Made by a program: the position numbers and the translations under genes. This document shows, piece after piece, positions 10,110 through 18,756 of a stretch of DNA of 59,514 nucleotides (positions are counted from its first letter, which is position 1; each line of letters starts with the position of its first letter). Below the pieces are notes generated by a model that was not told the origin of the DNA, made no database searches, and worked only from the letters and a program-made list of their open reading frames with translations. Origin of the DNA: Prevotella sp. GTDB lineage: Bacteria > Bacteroidota > Bacteroidia > Bacteroidales > Bacteroidaceae. Where the stretch lies: NCBI GenBank assembly GCA_017430675.1, contig JAFRMM010000032.1:1-59514 (forward strand), given 5' to 3'.

Positions 10110-10675
10110 TGAAGACAGGTATCACCGGGGGGATAGGCAGCGGGAAGAGTTACGTATGCCAACGGCTCAAGAATCGGGGCTATGAGGTCTATGACTGTGA
10201 TAGTGCCGCCAAACGGCTGATACGCACCTCACCCGAGATCCGCGAACAACTCACCCGTCTTATCGGTCCTGATACCTACAGAGCAGACGGACTGTTGAAC
10301 AAGGCTGCCGTATCACAATTCCTCTTGGCTTCTGCCGACAACCAGAAAGCCATCAACGACATCGTGCACCCCGCCGTGTTCCGCGACTTCGAGTCCAGCG
10401 GCATGGAGTGGATGGAGAGCGCCATCATCTACGAGTCAGGCATCTACAAACTGGTGGATCGCGTCATCGTGGTGACCGCCCCCAAGGAGGTACGCATCCG
10501 ACGCGTCATGAGGCGCGATCATATCTCCAGGGAGAAAGTCCTGGAATGGATGGACAGGCAACTGCCACAGGAAGAGGTCGTCAGGCGTGCAGACTTCGAA
10601 CTCATCAATGACGGCAAGACAAATATCGAACAACAATTAAACTTATTCATAGAACAATGCAACAGACCATTTTAG
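10109..10675 (+). CDS. coaE: Dephospho-CoA kinase
   Basis: 188 aa from the ATG at 10109; a longer upstream frame would run through ybbR and is rejected. Performs the last step of coenzyme A synthesis, ATP-dependent phosphorylation of dephospho-CoA. The P-loop GGIGSGKS is at residues 7-14, followed by YDCDSAAKRL and the conserved DIVHPAVF. The LID region RRDHISREK and the terminal FELINDGKTNIEQQL are typical. Coupled to ybbR upstream and overlapping the DUF5606 gene by 19 nt. Confidence 0.95.
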   Translation: MKTGITGGIGSGKSYVCQRLKNRGYEVYDCDSAAKRLIRTSPEIREQLTRLIGPDTYRADGLLNKAAVSQFLLASADNQKAINDIVHPAVFRDFESSGMEWMESAIIYESGIYKLVDRVIVVTAPKEVRIRRVMRRDHISREKVLEWMDRQLPQEEVVRRADFELINDGKTNIEQQLNLFIEQCNRPF

Positions 10676-11085
10676 CAATTTCCGGCAAGCCCGGACTTTA
10701 CAAACTCGTATCCAGAGGCAAAAGCAATCTCATCGTGGAGGCCCTTGACAGCACCCATAGGCGTATGCCAGCCTTCGCCACCGACCGTATCACATCACTG
10801 GGCGACATCGCCATGTTCACAGAGACTGACGACGTCCCCCTGATGGACGTACTGGAGAACATGAAGCAGTTGGAAGGCGGCAAGAAAGCCAGCATCGACG
10901 AGAAGAAAGCCTCAGGCCAGGAACTGCGCGATTACTTCACAAAGGTACTGCCCGAGTGGGATCAGGAACGCGTGCAGAACAGCCACATCAAGAAACTCAT
11001 CACCTGGTACAACATCCTCGTCGAAGCGGGCATCACCGACTTCAAGGATCCTGAGGAAGAGACCACAGAAAAGGCTTCGGAGTAA
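10657..11085 (+). CDS. DUF5606 family protein
   Basis: 142 aa, acidic. Starts MQQTILAISGKPGLYKLVSR, the conserved opening of this Bacteroidetes-only family, with the segments RITSLGDIAMFTETDDVPL and LPEWDQERVQNSHIKKLITW. No known activity. It overlaps coaE by 19 nt and ends inside the loop of a terminator, so it is the last gene of the nusB operon. Confidence 0.85.
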   Translation: MQQTILAISGKPGLYKLVSRGKSNLIVEALDSTHRRMPAFATDRITSLGDIAMFTETDDVPLMDVLENMKQLEGGKKASIDEKKASGQELRDYFTKVLPEWDQERVQNSHIKKLITWYNILVEAGITDFKDPEEETTEKASE

Positions 11086-11097
11086 TTCCGAAGCCTT
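11071..11097. terminator. Bidirectional intrinsic terminator
   Basis: Perfect 11-bp stem AAGGCTTCGGA/TCCGAAGCCTT with a 5-nt loop that contains the stop codon of the DUF5606 gene. T-runs follow on both strands. It lies between two convergent genes. Confidence 0.85.
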
Positions 11098-11106
11098 TAT
11101 TCTTTC

Positions 11107-14055
11107 TTAGAACCTGCGCGGGCCGCCAAAGCCGCCACCGCCACGGGGGCCACCGCCACCAAAGCCGCCACGACCACCAGGGCCTCCGGGACCACCGCCG
11201 AAGCCACCACGACCACCACGACCGCCGCCGAAGGCAGCACTGCCTCCAAAGAGGTTCAGACGGTAGATCACGTGGAGCATACCATAACTGGTAATGGCGT
11301 TGTACTCGGTTTCTGTCTGCATCGAGGCAGAGAGTATGCTGCTGATGGTTGACTGCTGATGGAGGATATCATAGAGTTGCAGGGAGACCGTCAGCGCATT
11401 ACCCTTCAGGAAACTCTGCGATAACTGTGCATTCCAGATCAGTTCGTTGGTGTTCATCGATGCATCGCTGTATCCGCGACGACTCTGCATGTTCAGGTTT
11501 GTCGTCAACGAGGTACCCCAAGGAGCCGTAATACCGATCATTCCTCCGTAGGTGAACTGCCAGGTGTCAAGGTTATTGCTCGTCTGCAACTCACTGCGGT
11601 TGTGCTGATAGTTCAGAGAACCGTTCAACTCAATCTCCAGCCAGTCGTTACGATAACTACCTGCCAGACGCTCACCAATACCCAAAGATGTCGTGACAGA
11701 CTTCTGAGAATCGGAATTCAAATCCACGCTCACATAACCTACGTTGTGTGCATAACTCAGGTTGGTGAAGGTATTGACATTGAAGAAGGCTGCCGAGTCG
11801 AGAGCGGTATTGAACATAAAGCCCAAATTACCGTTCCAGTTACCATTGATATTCTCCGGCTGCGTGATACGTCCGCCATTCTCCGTAAGTGTTGTCTTAT
11901 TAGAAATTGAATTGCTTGTGGTCGAGAAGTTCACGAAGGTCATCACCGCACGCTGATGTTTCTGGAAATAGTCGTTATAGAACAAGTTGAAGTTCTGACG
12001 GAACGAGGGCTTCAGTCCCGGATTACCCTTCGAGATGTTCAGGGGGTCGCTGTCATCCGTGATGTCAAGCAGGTCACTCATAGAGGGCTGACTGGTATTG
12101 GCACGATAGGTAAAGCGCAACTGACCCGTGGCTGATTTCTTCCAGCGGAAATCCATCGTAGGTGCGAAGTTCGTCACCGTACGGGTGGTATCAGAGTGAA
12201 TGTTCTGATAGTCCTGGATGAAGTGCGACTTCTGCGGCACCATCTGCACACCCACGTTGAAGGTATAGGCCTTGCGGACGATGCGCAGCATCACCTCAGC
12301 CGTATGGATGTAGTTCATGTATTCCGAGAAACGGCTCAGGTCGTTGTCCTTATAGGTGTGCATGGTATTCTCATTGAGGCCGAACTGTCCCAGATAACTG
12401 TCCCAGGAGCGATAGCCGCCACCCCACAGACCACTCGACACCAGGTCACTGAAGTCGTACGTGCCACGGTCACTCTTCTGATATCTGTATTCATACTGGT
12501 AACTGAACTGCAGGTAAGTCTTCGGGAAGATGGGCTCACTATAGGTGAGGCGGGCCCTATAGTTCCAGTTCTTCGTCGGCGTTACCGAATAACGGTTGAT
12601 GGGATCGCCTACAACAATACCGTTCTGATAATACTGGATCAGGCTGTTCGAGATCGACTTGCTCTCACCGTCACTCCAGCCTGCATTCAACTGCAAGGTC
12701 AGGTTACGTCCGGAGTTGTTCAGTCGGCGGTTAATCTGCAACATACCGTTCAGGTTCTTCGAATCACTGTACGAGACGTTATCCTGCGTACGGTCATTCT
12801 GAACAACACCCTTATCTACCAGTTTCTTCAGTTCAGCCAACGGCGAATCCACATAATCATAAGGATTGTCGGTGAACGTAGCCTGATTGCTGGCATTGTC
12901 ACCGTCATTGGAGTTATAGCGGAAGTTCGGACGGAACATGATGTTCGTCATGGAGTCAGGCGTCCACTCCAGTCGCATCTGAGCATTCCAGCCGTTGGAA
13001 CGGGAGAAGTTCTGTGAAAGGGTATTGCTGTACTGTGTCACCGTCTCACTGAAGAACGACTTCGAATTCTGCTTCGAGAGAGCATCGCCATCACTGTGGT
13101 TCCAGCGCACACTACCGTCGAGTTTCAGCAGGTCGGTCTTCTCATAGTTGAAGTTCAGGCCAGCCATCTTCGTGGCAGTCAGGCCCTGGCGCCCGCCGCC
13201 AAATTGCCCGCCACCGCCGCCACCGGGAAATCCCTGGTCATTGGTGTTGTTGGCATTCGTCATCAGGAACACCTTCATGTCGTCTTTCATCACGCCACCG
13301 AAGATACGTCCGGCATAGCGCTGCTTCGTACCTGCGGCCAGGTCGGCGTTCATCATCACACCCTTGTTCATGCCCTGCTTGATGCCGAAGTCGAGCACCG
13401 TCTCCTCCTCACCGTCCTCGATACCCGACACACGGGCCAGGTCACTCTGCTGGTCGTAGGCCTTGATACGGTCGATGATGTTCGTAGGCAGGTTCTTCAT
13501 GGCGGTCTTCGTGTCGCCCGTCATAAACTCCTTGCCATCCACAAGGATCTTCTTCACCTCCTTACCGTTGATCTTGATCGTACCGTCGTCGCTGACCTCT
13601 GCACCGGGCAGACGCTTCACGAGTTCCTCCACCACGGAGCCCTCAGGCGTACGGAAGGCACTGGCATTATATATAAAGGTGTCGGCCTTCAGCGTCACCT
13701 TCGAGGCATGGGCCGTCACCGTGGCACCCTTCAGCATGATGGCATCAGGTTCCAGGGTGATCGTTCCGGCGCGGTAGTCCTTGCCGTCCTTGAGGGAGAT
13801 CTTCTTGGAATAGGTCTTGAAACCGACATAGGTTATTCTCAGGGTGTAGTTGCCCTCAGGGGCCTTGATGGTGAATCCACCATTCATGTCCGTCACTGCG
13901 TTGGCAACAACTTTCTCACCACTCAGCAGGGCTGCAGTAGCCTGAATCACGGCTTCCTGCGTATCCTGCTCTACAACTTTTCCCGATACCGTCCGTTGGG
14001 CAAATGTCGTGACTGCCATCACCAGGGCAGTCACCAAGAGTACAATCTTTCTCAT
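11107..14055 (-). CDS. Outer-membrane beta-barrel protein with carboxypeptidase-like regulatory domain
   Basis: 982 aa, signal peptide ending TTFAQR. Residues about 20-105 form a CarboxypepD_reg/DUF4480-type domain (VSGKVVEQDTQEAVIQATA, then YTLRITYVGFKTYSKKISL). Next is a plug-like region (EELVKRLPGAEVSDDGTIKI, ILVDGKEFMTGDTKTAMKN), then a long barrel of the OMP_b-brl_3 type seen in SusC-like but SusD-less receptors. Two Gly-rich stretches are unusual: FPGGGGGGQFGGGRQG inside the barrel part and a roughly 40-residue C-terminal tail of GRGG/GFGG repeats after the last strand. No TonB box was identified. Substrate unknown; no SusD partner nearby. Convergent with the nusB operon. Confidence 0.85.
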   Translation of the reverse strand: MRKIVLLVTALVMAVTTFAQRTVSGKVVEQDTQEAVIQATAALLSGEKVVANAVTDMNGGFTIKAPEGNYTLRITYVGFKTYSKKISLKDGKDYRAGTITLEPDAIMLKGATVTAHASKVTLKADTFIYNASAFRTPEGSVVEELVKRLPGAEVSDDGTIKINGKEVKKILVDGKEFMTGDTKTAMKNLPTNIIDRIKAYDQQSDLARVSGIEDGEEETVLDFGIKQGMNKGVMMNADLAAGTKQRYAGRIFGGVMKDDMKVFLMTNANNTNDQGFPGGGGGGQFGGGRQGLTATKMAGLNFNYEKTDLLKLDGSVRWNHSDGDALSKQNSKSFFSETVTQYSNTLSQNFSRSNGWNAQMRLEWTPDSMTNIMFRPNFRYNSNDGDNASNQATFTDNPYDYVDSPLAELKKLVDKGVVQNDRTQDNVSYSDSKNLNGMLQINRRLNNSGRNLTLQLNAGWSDGESKSISNSLIQYYQNGIVVGDPINRYSVTPTKNWNYRARLTYSEPIFPKTYLQFSYQYEYRYQKSDRGTYDFSDLVSSGLWGGGYRSWDSYLGQFGLNENTMHTYKDNDLSRFSEYMNYIHTAEVMLRIVRKAYTFNVGVQMVPQKSHFIQDYQNIHSDTTRTVTNFAPTMDFRWKKSATGQLRFTYRANTSQPSMSDLLDITDDSDPLNISKGNPGLKPSFRQNFNLFYNDYFQKHQRAVMTFVNFSTTSNSISNKTTLTENGGRITQPENINGNWNGNLGFMFNTALDSAAFFNVNTFTNLSYAHNVGYVSVDLNSDSQKSVTTSLGIGERLAGSYRNDWLEIELNGSLNYQHNRSELQTSNNLDTWQFTYGGMIGITAPWGTSLTTNLNMQSRRGYSDASMNTNELIWNAQLSQSFLKGNALTVSLQLYDILHQQSTISSILSASMQTETEYNAITSYGMLHVIYRLNLFGGSAAFGGGRGGRGGFGGGPGGPGGRGGFGGGGPRGGGGFGGPRRF

Positions 14056-14159
14056 TTATTTATGTTTGATTTCTTACATTAAGACGCGCTAAAAGGAGAA
14101 AAGTTTAATAAGATTAGCATTTTTTTTACAATTCATGCCGTCATTTCGAATATTAGTCG

Positions 14160-14167
14160 TATCTTTG
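14160..14167 (+). promoter_or_regulatory. -7 box for aroB
   Basis: TATCTTTG 39 bp before the aroB ATG. No clean TTTG at -33. The 151-bp gap 14056-14206 otherwise holds only AT-rich sequence. Confidence 0.6.
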
Positions 14168-14206
14168 CACACAGAATCAACTAAGGTAGGACTTTAACCC
14201 ATCAGA

Positions 14207-15256
14207 ATGAATCGACAGAAAGTCGTCATAGCCGAAGATCTTGAGCAGTCTCTTCAGGGAGCCATCGCCCAGTGCGAGCACGATCGCGTGTTCCTGCTGG
14301 CCGACGAGACCACGGAACGGTATTGTCTGCCGGTTGTTGAGGGGTTTGCCGCCCTCAAGGATGCCAAGCGTATCATCATCGGAGCCACCGACACCCATAA
14401 AACGCTCGAATCACTCGTCCATGTATGGGAAGAACTGGGCCAGAGAGGGGCCACCCGCCACACCTTATTAATAAATATAGGGGGCGGCATGGTGACAGAC
14501 CTCGGGGGCTTCGCTGCCTCCACCTTCAAGCGGGGCATCAACTACATCAACATCCCCACCACCCTGCTCGCCATGGTCGATGCCAGCGTCGGCGGGAAGA
14601 CGGGCATCAACTTCAACGGACTGAAAAACGAGATCGGCGTGTTCAACAATGCCAGCACCGTGATCCTTGACACGCAGTTCCTGAAGACACTCGACACGGA
14701 AAACATCCGTTCCGGCTACGCAGAGATGCTCAAGCACGGACTGATCTCCGAGGATAAGATGTGGGCGGAACTGCTGAACTACGACCTGGAGAGCCCTGAC
14801 CTGCAGAAACTGAGCCAGATGGTGGCCGACAGTGTCGCCGTCAAGGAGCGCATCGTCACAGAAGACCTCACGGAACAGGGCATCCGCAAGGCCCTGAACC
14901 TCGGACATACCGTAGGCCACGCCTTCGAGTCGCTGGCACTCCAGCGGAAACCTGTATTACACGGCTACGCCGTCGCCTGGGGACTCATCTGCGAACTCTA
15001 CCTGAGTTGCATCAAGACAGGCTTCCCCACTGACAAGATGCGCCAGACCGTCAGTTTCATCAAGGAGCACTACGGCAAAATGACCGTCACCTGCGACGAC
15101 TACCCCACCCTGCTCGAACTGATGACCCACGACAAGAAAAACGTGGCCGATACCATCAACTTCACCCTCTTGGGCGACATCGGCGACATCCGCATCAACC
15201 AAAATGCCACTAAAGAAGAAATATATGAGGCTCTCGACTTCTACAGGGAGGGCTGA
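14207..15256 (+). CDS. aroB: 3-dehydroquinate synthase
   Basis: 349 aa, normal length. Second step of the shikimate pathway (DAHP to 3-dehydroquinate; NAD+ and a divalent metal needed). Recognisable blocks: NIGGGMVTDLGGFAASTFKR (nucleotide site), PTTLLAMVDASVGGKTGIN, SGYAEMLKHGLI, and the metal ligands in LNLGHTVGHAFE and the HGYAVAWGL segment. Single gene with its own promoter and a terminator. Shikimate-pathway products feed chorismate, which the menF gene 8 kb away uses. Confidence 0.97.
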   Translation: MNRQKVVIAEDLEQSLQGAIAQCEHDRVFLLADETTERYCLPVVEGFAALKDAKRIIIGATDTHKTLESLVHVWEELGQRGATRHTLLINIGGGMVTDLGGFAASTFKRGINYINIPTTLLAMVDASVGGKTGINFNGLKNEIGVFNNASTVILDTQFLKTLDTENIRSGYAEMLKHGLISEDKMWAELLNYDLESPDLQKLSQMVADSVAVKERIVTEDLTEQGIRKALNLGHTVGHAFESLALQRKPVLHGYAVAWGLICELYLSCIKTGFPTDKMRQTVSFIKEHYGKMTVTCDDYPTLLELMTHDKKNVADTINFTLLGDIGDIRINQNATKEEIYEALDFYREG

Positions 15257-15313
15257 CACCATAAAGAGTAACCAATCAACTTAATAGACCTAATCATATT
15301 ACTAACTAATCGC

Positions 15314-15349
15314 AGATAGGGCCGCTCGTGAGAGTAGTCCTATCTCTTT
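15314..15349 (+). terminator. Intrinsic terminator after aroB
   Basis: AGATAGG (15314-15320) pairs with CCTATCT (15339-15345), an inner CTC/GAG hairpin closes the loop, and a T-run follows. Confidence 0.6.
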
Positions 15350-15353
15350 TTTT

Positions 15354-15440
15354 GCATTTGAGGGTGTCAGGGTGTACAAATGCCGATAAATACAGGGGAT
15401 GCACCCTCTTTTTGAGGGTGTCAAGGGTGACAGGAGGGTG
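15354..15440. repeat. G-rich iterated palindromic repeat
   Basis: GCATTTG (15354-15360) pairs with CAAATGC (15377-15383). GAGGGTG (15360) pairs with CACCCTC (15402-15408), and the TTTGAGGGTGTCA unit recurs at 15411, trailed by AGGGTGACAGG copies. Non-coding; similar in style to the G-rich arms of the palindromes at 29991 and 47777. Confidence 0.6.
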
Positions 15441-15459
15441 ACAGGTATTTTTGTATTTC

Positions 15460-15558
15460 AATTCTCTCGAGAATTTGACCGCCAGGAGGCTCCTGACGAT
15501 GCAAAAGCACTGCTTTTCGCTTCAATTCTCGAGAGAATTCAGCGAAAAGTCAATGCTT
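15460..15558. repeat. Inverted pair of hairpins downstream of the PP2C gene
   Basis: The 16-mer at 15460-15475 (AATTCTCTCGAGAATT) is the exact reverse complement of the 16-mer at 15524-15539. Around the second copy a long stem forms: AAGCA/TGCTT, then GCTTTTCGCT/AGCGAAAAGT, then AATTCTC/GAGAATT, covering 15505-15558. It may terminate the PP2C gene (which ends at 15587 on the minus strand) or be a mobile palindrome; nothing else is visible in this gap. Confidence 0.65.
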
Positions 15559-15586
15559 CTCAAGCGCAGGACCTTGCATGGCAAGT

Positions 15587-17650
15587 CTAAAGTGCTATAC
15601 GCAGGCACATCATCGTCAAGTCATCGTTGGGCTCGGCACCGTTGCGGTGCTGCTCCACCTCGGCTTGGAGGGATTCGATGACCTGACGGGCATTGTCGAA
15701 ATGGGTGTTGCGCAGGATGTCAAGCAGACGGTCGTCGCCGAACTGCTCCTGCTGACGGTTCTCGGCCTCGTTCAGTCCGTCGGTATAGATAAAGAGCGGA
15801 CGGCCCTTGATGCTCTCTATCTCTTCTCCTTCGTATTCCAGTCCAGGCCAGAGACCGATAGGCGCATTGGGCTGCATCTCAAGGAAATCGCCGTGATTCT
15901 CACCGCCTCCGATGACTGGCGGATTATGACCTGCGTTGCAGAAGTCGAGATGGCCCGTAGTGAGATCGACGAGTCCGAGGAAGAAAGTCACGAACATGCC
16001 GCTCTCGTTATCGTTACCGCTCAGGGCGTCGTTCATGCGGGTACAGATCTCGGCTGGCATCATGCCCTGCTTCGCCAGTGTCATGAAGAGGCGCGTGGCC
16101 TGTGCCATGAACAGCGAGGCGGGCACGCCCTTACCGCTGACGTCGCCTAAGGCGAAGTAGAGTTTGTCATCCTCCAGCACGTAGCCGTACAAGTCGCCGC
16201 CCACCTCCTTGGCGGGGGTCATCGAGGCGTACATGTCGAGGCCCTCACGCTCCGGGAACGTGCTGGGTACCATCGACATCTGGATGTCACGGGCAATCTT
16301 CAGTTCGTTCTCTATGCGCTCCTGTGCAGCCCGTACCTCGGCCAGTCGCTTGGCAGCACGGCGGCGCACCAACGTGTAGATAATGAAGAACAGCGTCAGC
16401 AATATGATGGCGATGACGAGACCCACGACGCGCTGCTGCGACAGTTCAGCCTGCTGACGGGCTATCTGCGCCTCCTTCTCCTGTGTCTCGTAGATAGTGG
16501 CCAGTTCGGCGGCAGCATCGTTCTTCTGAGCGGTGACGGCTGAGTCAATCACTTGGGATATATATACTGCTATAGCCAGTGCCGAGTCCTTACGGCCTGC
16601 CAGATAGTTACAAGTGAACTTCTGGAACAGAAAGTCCTTGATGACATCGAGATTAGGCTTCAAATCCTTTTCGGCAGCTATGCGGTCAAAGTCCTGATAG
16701 ATATCGGCGGCTTCGGCATAGCGGCCTGCATGATACAGATAATCGCACATGTTGGTGCGACCTTCGTCGGTCTTTGAATAAATCGTCTTCAGAACTTGCT
16801 CATAGACCTTGGCGGCTTCCGCCTTCTGTCCTTGGTTAAGCAGAAACTCTGCCTGGATCAAGCCTATCCTTCCATCCTGACGGTCCACGAAAGATGAGTC
16901 CGCATCGGGCTGAATCCTGTACCAGGCCAACAGCGAGTCGCAACGGTCAAGCCACTTTTGCTGTCCCTGTGACTTTTGTGTCACGTAGTCGGAAAACATA
17001 TTCGCCACAGCAGCGATACAATTCTCGAAGGATTCAAGGATTTCGCACTCTTTTTGATATTGTAGAATGTATTGGTAGGCCTGTTCGTAACTTTTATCAC
17101 CCTCTGCCTTTCGGTTCAGTTCCATTTGGCAACCACCGATAGTAGAGAGTAATTGCCCTTTCAGGTTCGCGGAAACATCGGGGTCTGGTCCAAGCCTGTT
17201 AATGGCAGGCAGGGCTACGCGCAGAGCCTCCTCATTTTTTTCATACGCAGCATAATAACTGGATAGGGAGATGGCAGCATTGTTATAGATTCGCTTCTCT
17301 TCGACCGTCTTGGCATTGGTCTGTTCGAAAGCCTCGATGATTTTTTTCTGACACTCGATATAGTTATCTATATCCCACTTGTTGGCGTAAGCCAAGGCTC
17401 TGTAGGCATCAGCCCGGATGGGTGTCAGGAGGCGCAGATCCATGAAACTGTCTATCAACTCCTCTGTGCGCTCTATGTCGCCCGTCACAGCCACCGAGCG
17501 GATTGTTTCATCCGCTGCCATGTTCAGCGAATCTGTCCCGTCGTTGTTACTGTTGAGTGGTCCGCCGTTCTGGCAAGCCACGATGTTCAGTAGCAGTACG
17601 GCCAGTACCGTCACAATGGCGGCAGAGGTCATCTGGTTAAGGTGTTTCAT
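15587..17650 (-). CDS. Membrane-bound PP2C (SpoIIE/RsbU-type) phosphatase with lipoprotein signal and TPRs
   Basis: 687 aa. N-terminal signal with a lipobox-like LNIVAC (Cys26), then about 370 residues of TPR-like helices, a membrane helix (VVGLVIAIILLTLFFIIYTLV), a short coiled coil (QERIENELKIARDIQMSM) and the SpoIIE-type phosphatase domain. Metal-binding motifs: GGDLYGY, GDVSGKGVPASLFMA, YTDGLNEAE and PNDDLTMM. The usual GGDLYD has Gly in place of its second Asp. The phosphatase should face the cytoplasm and the TPRs the periplasm, so it could pass an envelope signal to a STAS-domain antagonist. Its domain resembles that of the 57566 phosphatase, so the STAS/HATPase pair there is a candidate target (inference). 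Monocistronic. Confidence 0.85.
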   Translation of the reverse strand: MKHLNQMTSAAIVTVLAVLLLNIVACQNGGPLNSNNDGTDSLNMAADETIRSVAVTGDIERTEELIDSFMDLRLLTPIRADAYRALAYANKWDIDNYIECQKKIIEAFEQTNAKTVEEKRIYNNAAISLSSYYAAYEKNEEALRVALPAINRLGPDPDVSANLKGQLLSTIGGCQMELNRKAEGDKSYEQAYQYILQYQKECEILESFENCIAAVANMFSDYVTQKSQGQQKWLDRCDSLLAWYRIQPDADSSFVDRQDGRIGLIQAEFLLNQGQKAEAAKVYEQVLKTIYSKTDEGRTNMCDYLYHAGRYAEAADIYQDFDRIAAEKDLKPNLDVIKDFLFQKFTCNYLAGRKDSALAIAVYISQVIDSAVTAQKNDAAAELATIYETQEKEAQIARQQAELSQQRVVGLVIAIILLTLFFIIYTLVRRRAAKRLAEVRAAQERIENELKIARDIQMSMVPSTFPEREGLDMYASMTPAKEVGGDLYGYVLEDDKLYFALGDVSGKGVPASLFMAQATRLFMTLAKQGMMPAEICTRMNDALSGNDNESGMFVTFFLGLVDLTTGHLDFCNAGHNPPVIGGGENHGDFLEMQPNAPIGLWPGLEYEGEEIESIKGRPLFIYTDGLNEAENRQQEQFGDDRLLDILRNTHFDNARQVIESLQAEVEQHRNGAEPNDDLTMMCLRIAL

Positions 17651-17672
17651 TGCAATGATCCTATTTTTGTGG

Positions 17673-17680
17673 CAAAGTTA
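17673..17680 (-). promoter_or_regulatory. -7 box for the PP2C gene
   Basis: TAACTTTG on the minus strand, 22 bp before the ATG. No convincing -33 box. Confidence 0.5.
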
Positions 17681-17721
17681 CAAAAAAGTTTTGGTAACTT
17701 GGTACCCTTGCCCCACTTTTT

Positions 17722-18756
17722 TTATATATTGAGACGAAAGCGGGCGGGCTTGCCTGTCTCCGTGAGGGGGATATGGTCGAGATGGATGTAGGCGCGGGGC
17801 TGATGGTATTTGGGAAGGACGCGCTGGCAGACTTCACGGGCCTCATCGACGGAGCCCTCCGTCAGCAGGACGACAATCTCACCGAATTTCGCATCAGGGC
17901 GCTTACTGATCAGATAAGGTGCGCGTAGGTGGGGACGGAGTTGACGCTCAAGTTGCTCGGCCTGGATCTTCAGGCCGCCAGAGCAAATAATGTTGTCTTT
18001 TCTTCCCAAAATTTTAAATTTTTGGGAAGAAAGTTCGGCGACATCGTTGGTGACGAGAGGTTCCGGACAGACCTCGGGGGCATCGATAATAAGACAGTCC
18101 TCGTCGGAAAGGCTGAGACGAACCCCGGGGAAAGGGGTATAAAACTCGGAGGCCTCGGGGCCGCTGAGACGACGGAGGGCGATATGGGAAAGCGTCTCCG
18201 TCATGCCGTAGGTGCTCCACACCGCGTGGGGGAAGGTCTTCAGTTCTGCCGCCATGGCATCGTCGATGGCACCACCGCCGATGATTAAATTCTTAATCTG
18301 CCTGAGGCGCTCGCGCTCCTCGGGCACCTGAAGGGAGTTATACACCTGCATCGGCACCATAGCGGCGAAGTCAATGGAGGAGGACACAGAGGGGACAGTC
18401 CCTGATGTGCTCCGCAGGCTTCGCACACGAGGGACAGTCCCCCTGTGTCCCCAGTGTCCCCACTGTGCCCCCCCTAACGGATGCCCGCTTGGTTCTTGAA
18501 CAATCAGCCTTAGTCCCCGCTCTATAGACCGCACCACCATCATCTTCCCTGCGATATAGTCGAGCGACATGCAGAGCAGGGCCGTGTCGCTCTCGCGCAG
18601 TCCGAGGAAGTCACAGGTGATACGGGCAGAATTGAGCATCCGGCGCTTCTCCACCAGCAGGGGTTTCGGAGCGCCCGTCGAACCGCTCGTCTGCACACGG
18701 ACGTATGGTGAAGGGTTATTCCACTCTTCGAGGAACTCCTCTAACGACATCGCCAT
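17722..18756 (-). CDS. menE: o-Succinylbenzoate-CoA ligase with inserted palindrome-encoded segment
   Basis: 344 aa acyl-CoA synthetase of menaquinone synthesis (OSB + CoA + ATP). Adenylation motifs: VQTSGSTGAPKPL (residues 20-32), STYGMTETLSH, and ILGRKDNIICSGGLKI near the C-terminal hinge. Compact, as Bacteroidetes MenE proteins are. Residues about 92-126 (from GGAQWGHWGHRG to GTVPSVSSS) do not resemble the family. They are encoded by a 61-bp palindromic repeat plus its GTGTCCCC-type flank, inserted in frame between PSGHPL and IDFAAMVPMQVYNSL. The core blocks on both sides read normally, so the enzyme may still work. Overlaps menC by 16 nt; last gene of the men operon. Confidence 0.92.
   Translation of the reverse strand: MAMSLEEFLEEWNNPSPYVRVQTSGSTGAPKPLLVEKRRMLNSARITCDFLGLRESDTALLCMSLDYIAGKMMVVRSIERGLRLIVQEPSGHPLGGAQWGHWGHRGTVPRVRSLRSTSGTVPSVSSSIDFAAMVPMQVYNSLQVPEERERLRQIKNLIIGGGAIDDAMAAELKTFPHAVWSTYGMTETLSHIALRRLSGPEASEFYTPFPGVRLSLSDEDCLIIDAPEVCPEPLVTNDVAELSSQKFKILGRKDNIICSGGLKIQAEQLERQLRPHLRAPYLISKRPDAKFGEIVVLLTEGSVDEAREVCQRVLPKYHQPRAYIHLDHIPLTETGKPARFRLNI
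18385..18445. repeat. 61-bp palindromic element, copy 1 (inside menE)
   Basis: Identical over 61 bp to 19523-19583. Its core, 18391-18442, is an imperfect palindrome. GGGGACAGTCCC pairs with GGGACAGTCCCC with one A.A mismatch, and TGTGC pairs with GCACA inside. In this copy the pairing extends outward through GGACACAG/CTGTGTCC, and GTGTCCCC repeats follow to about 18472. It is translated in frame as part of menE. Confidence 0.92.

Noticed and set aside
12196..13017. 273-codon plus-strand frame opposite the outer-membrane barrel gene
   Set aside because: Shadow of the 982-residue gene; hydrophobic and composition-driven, no signal or family.
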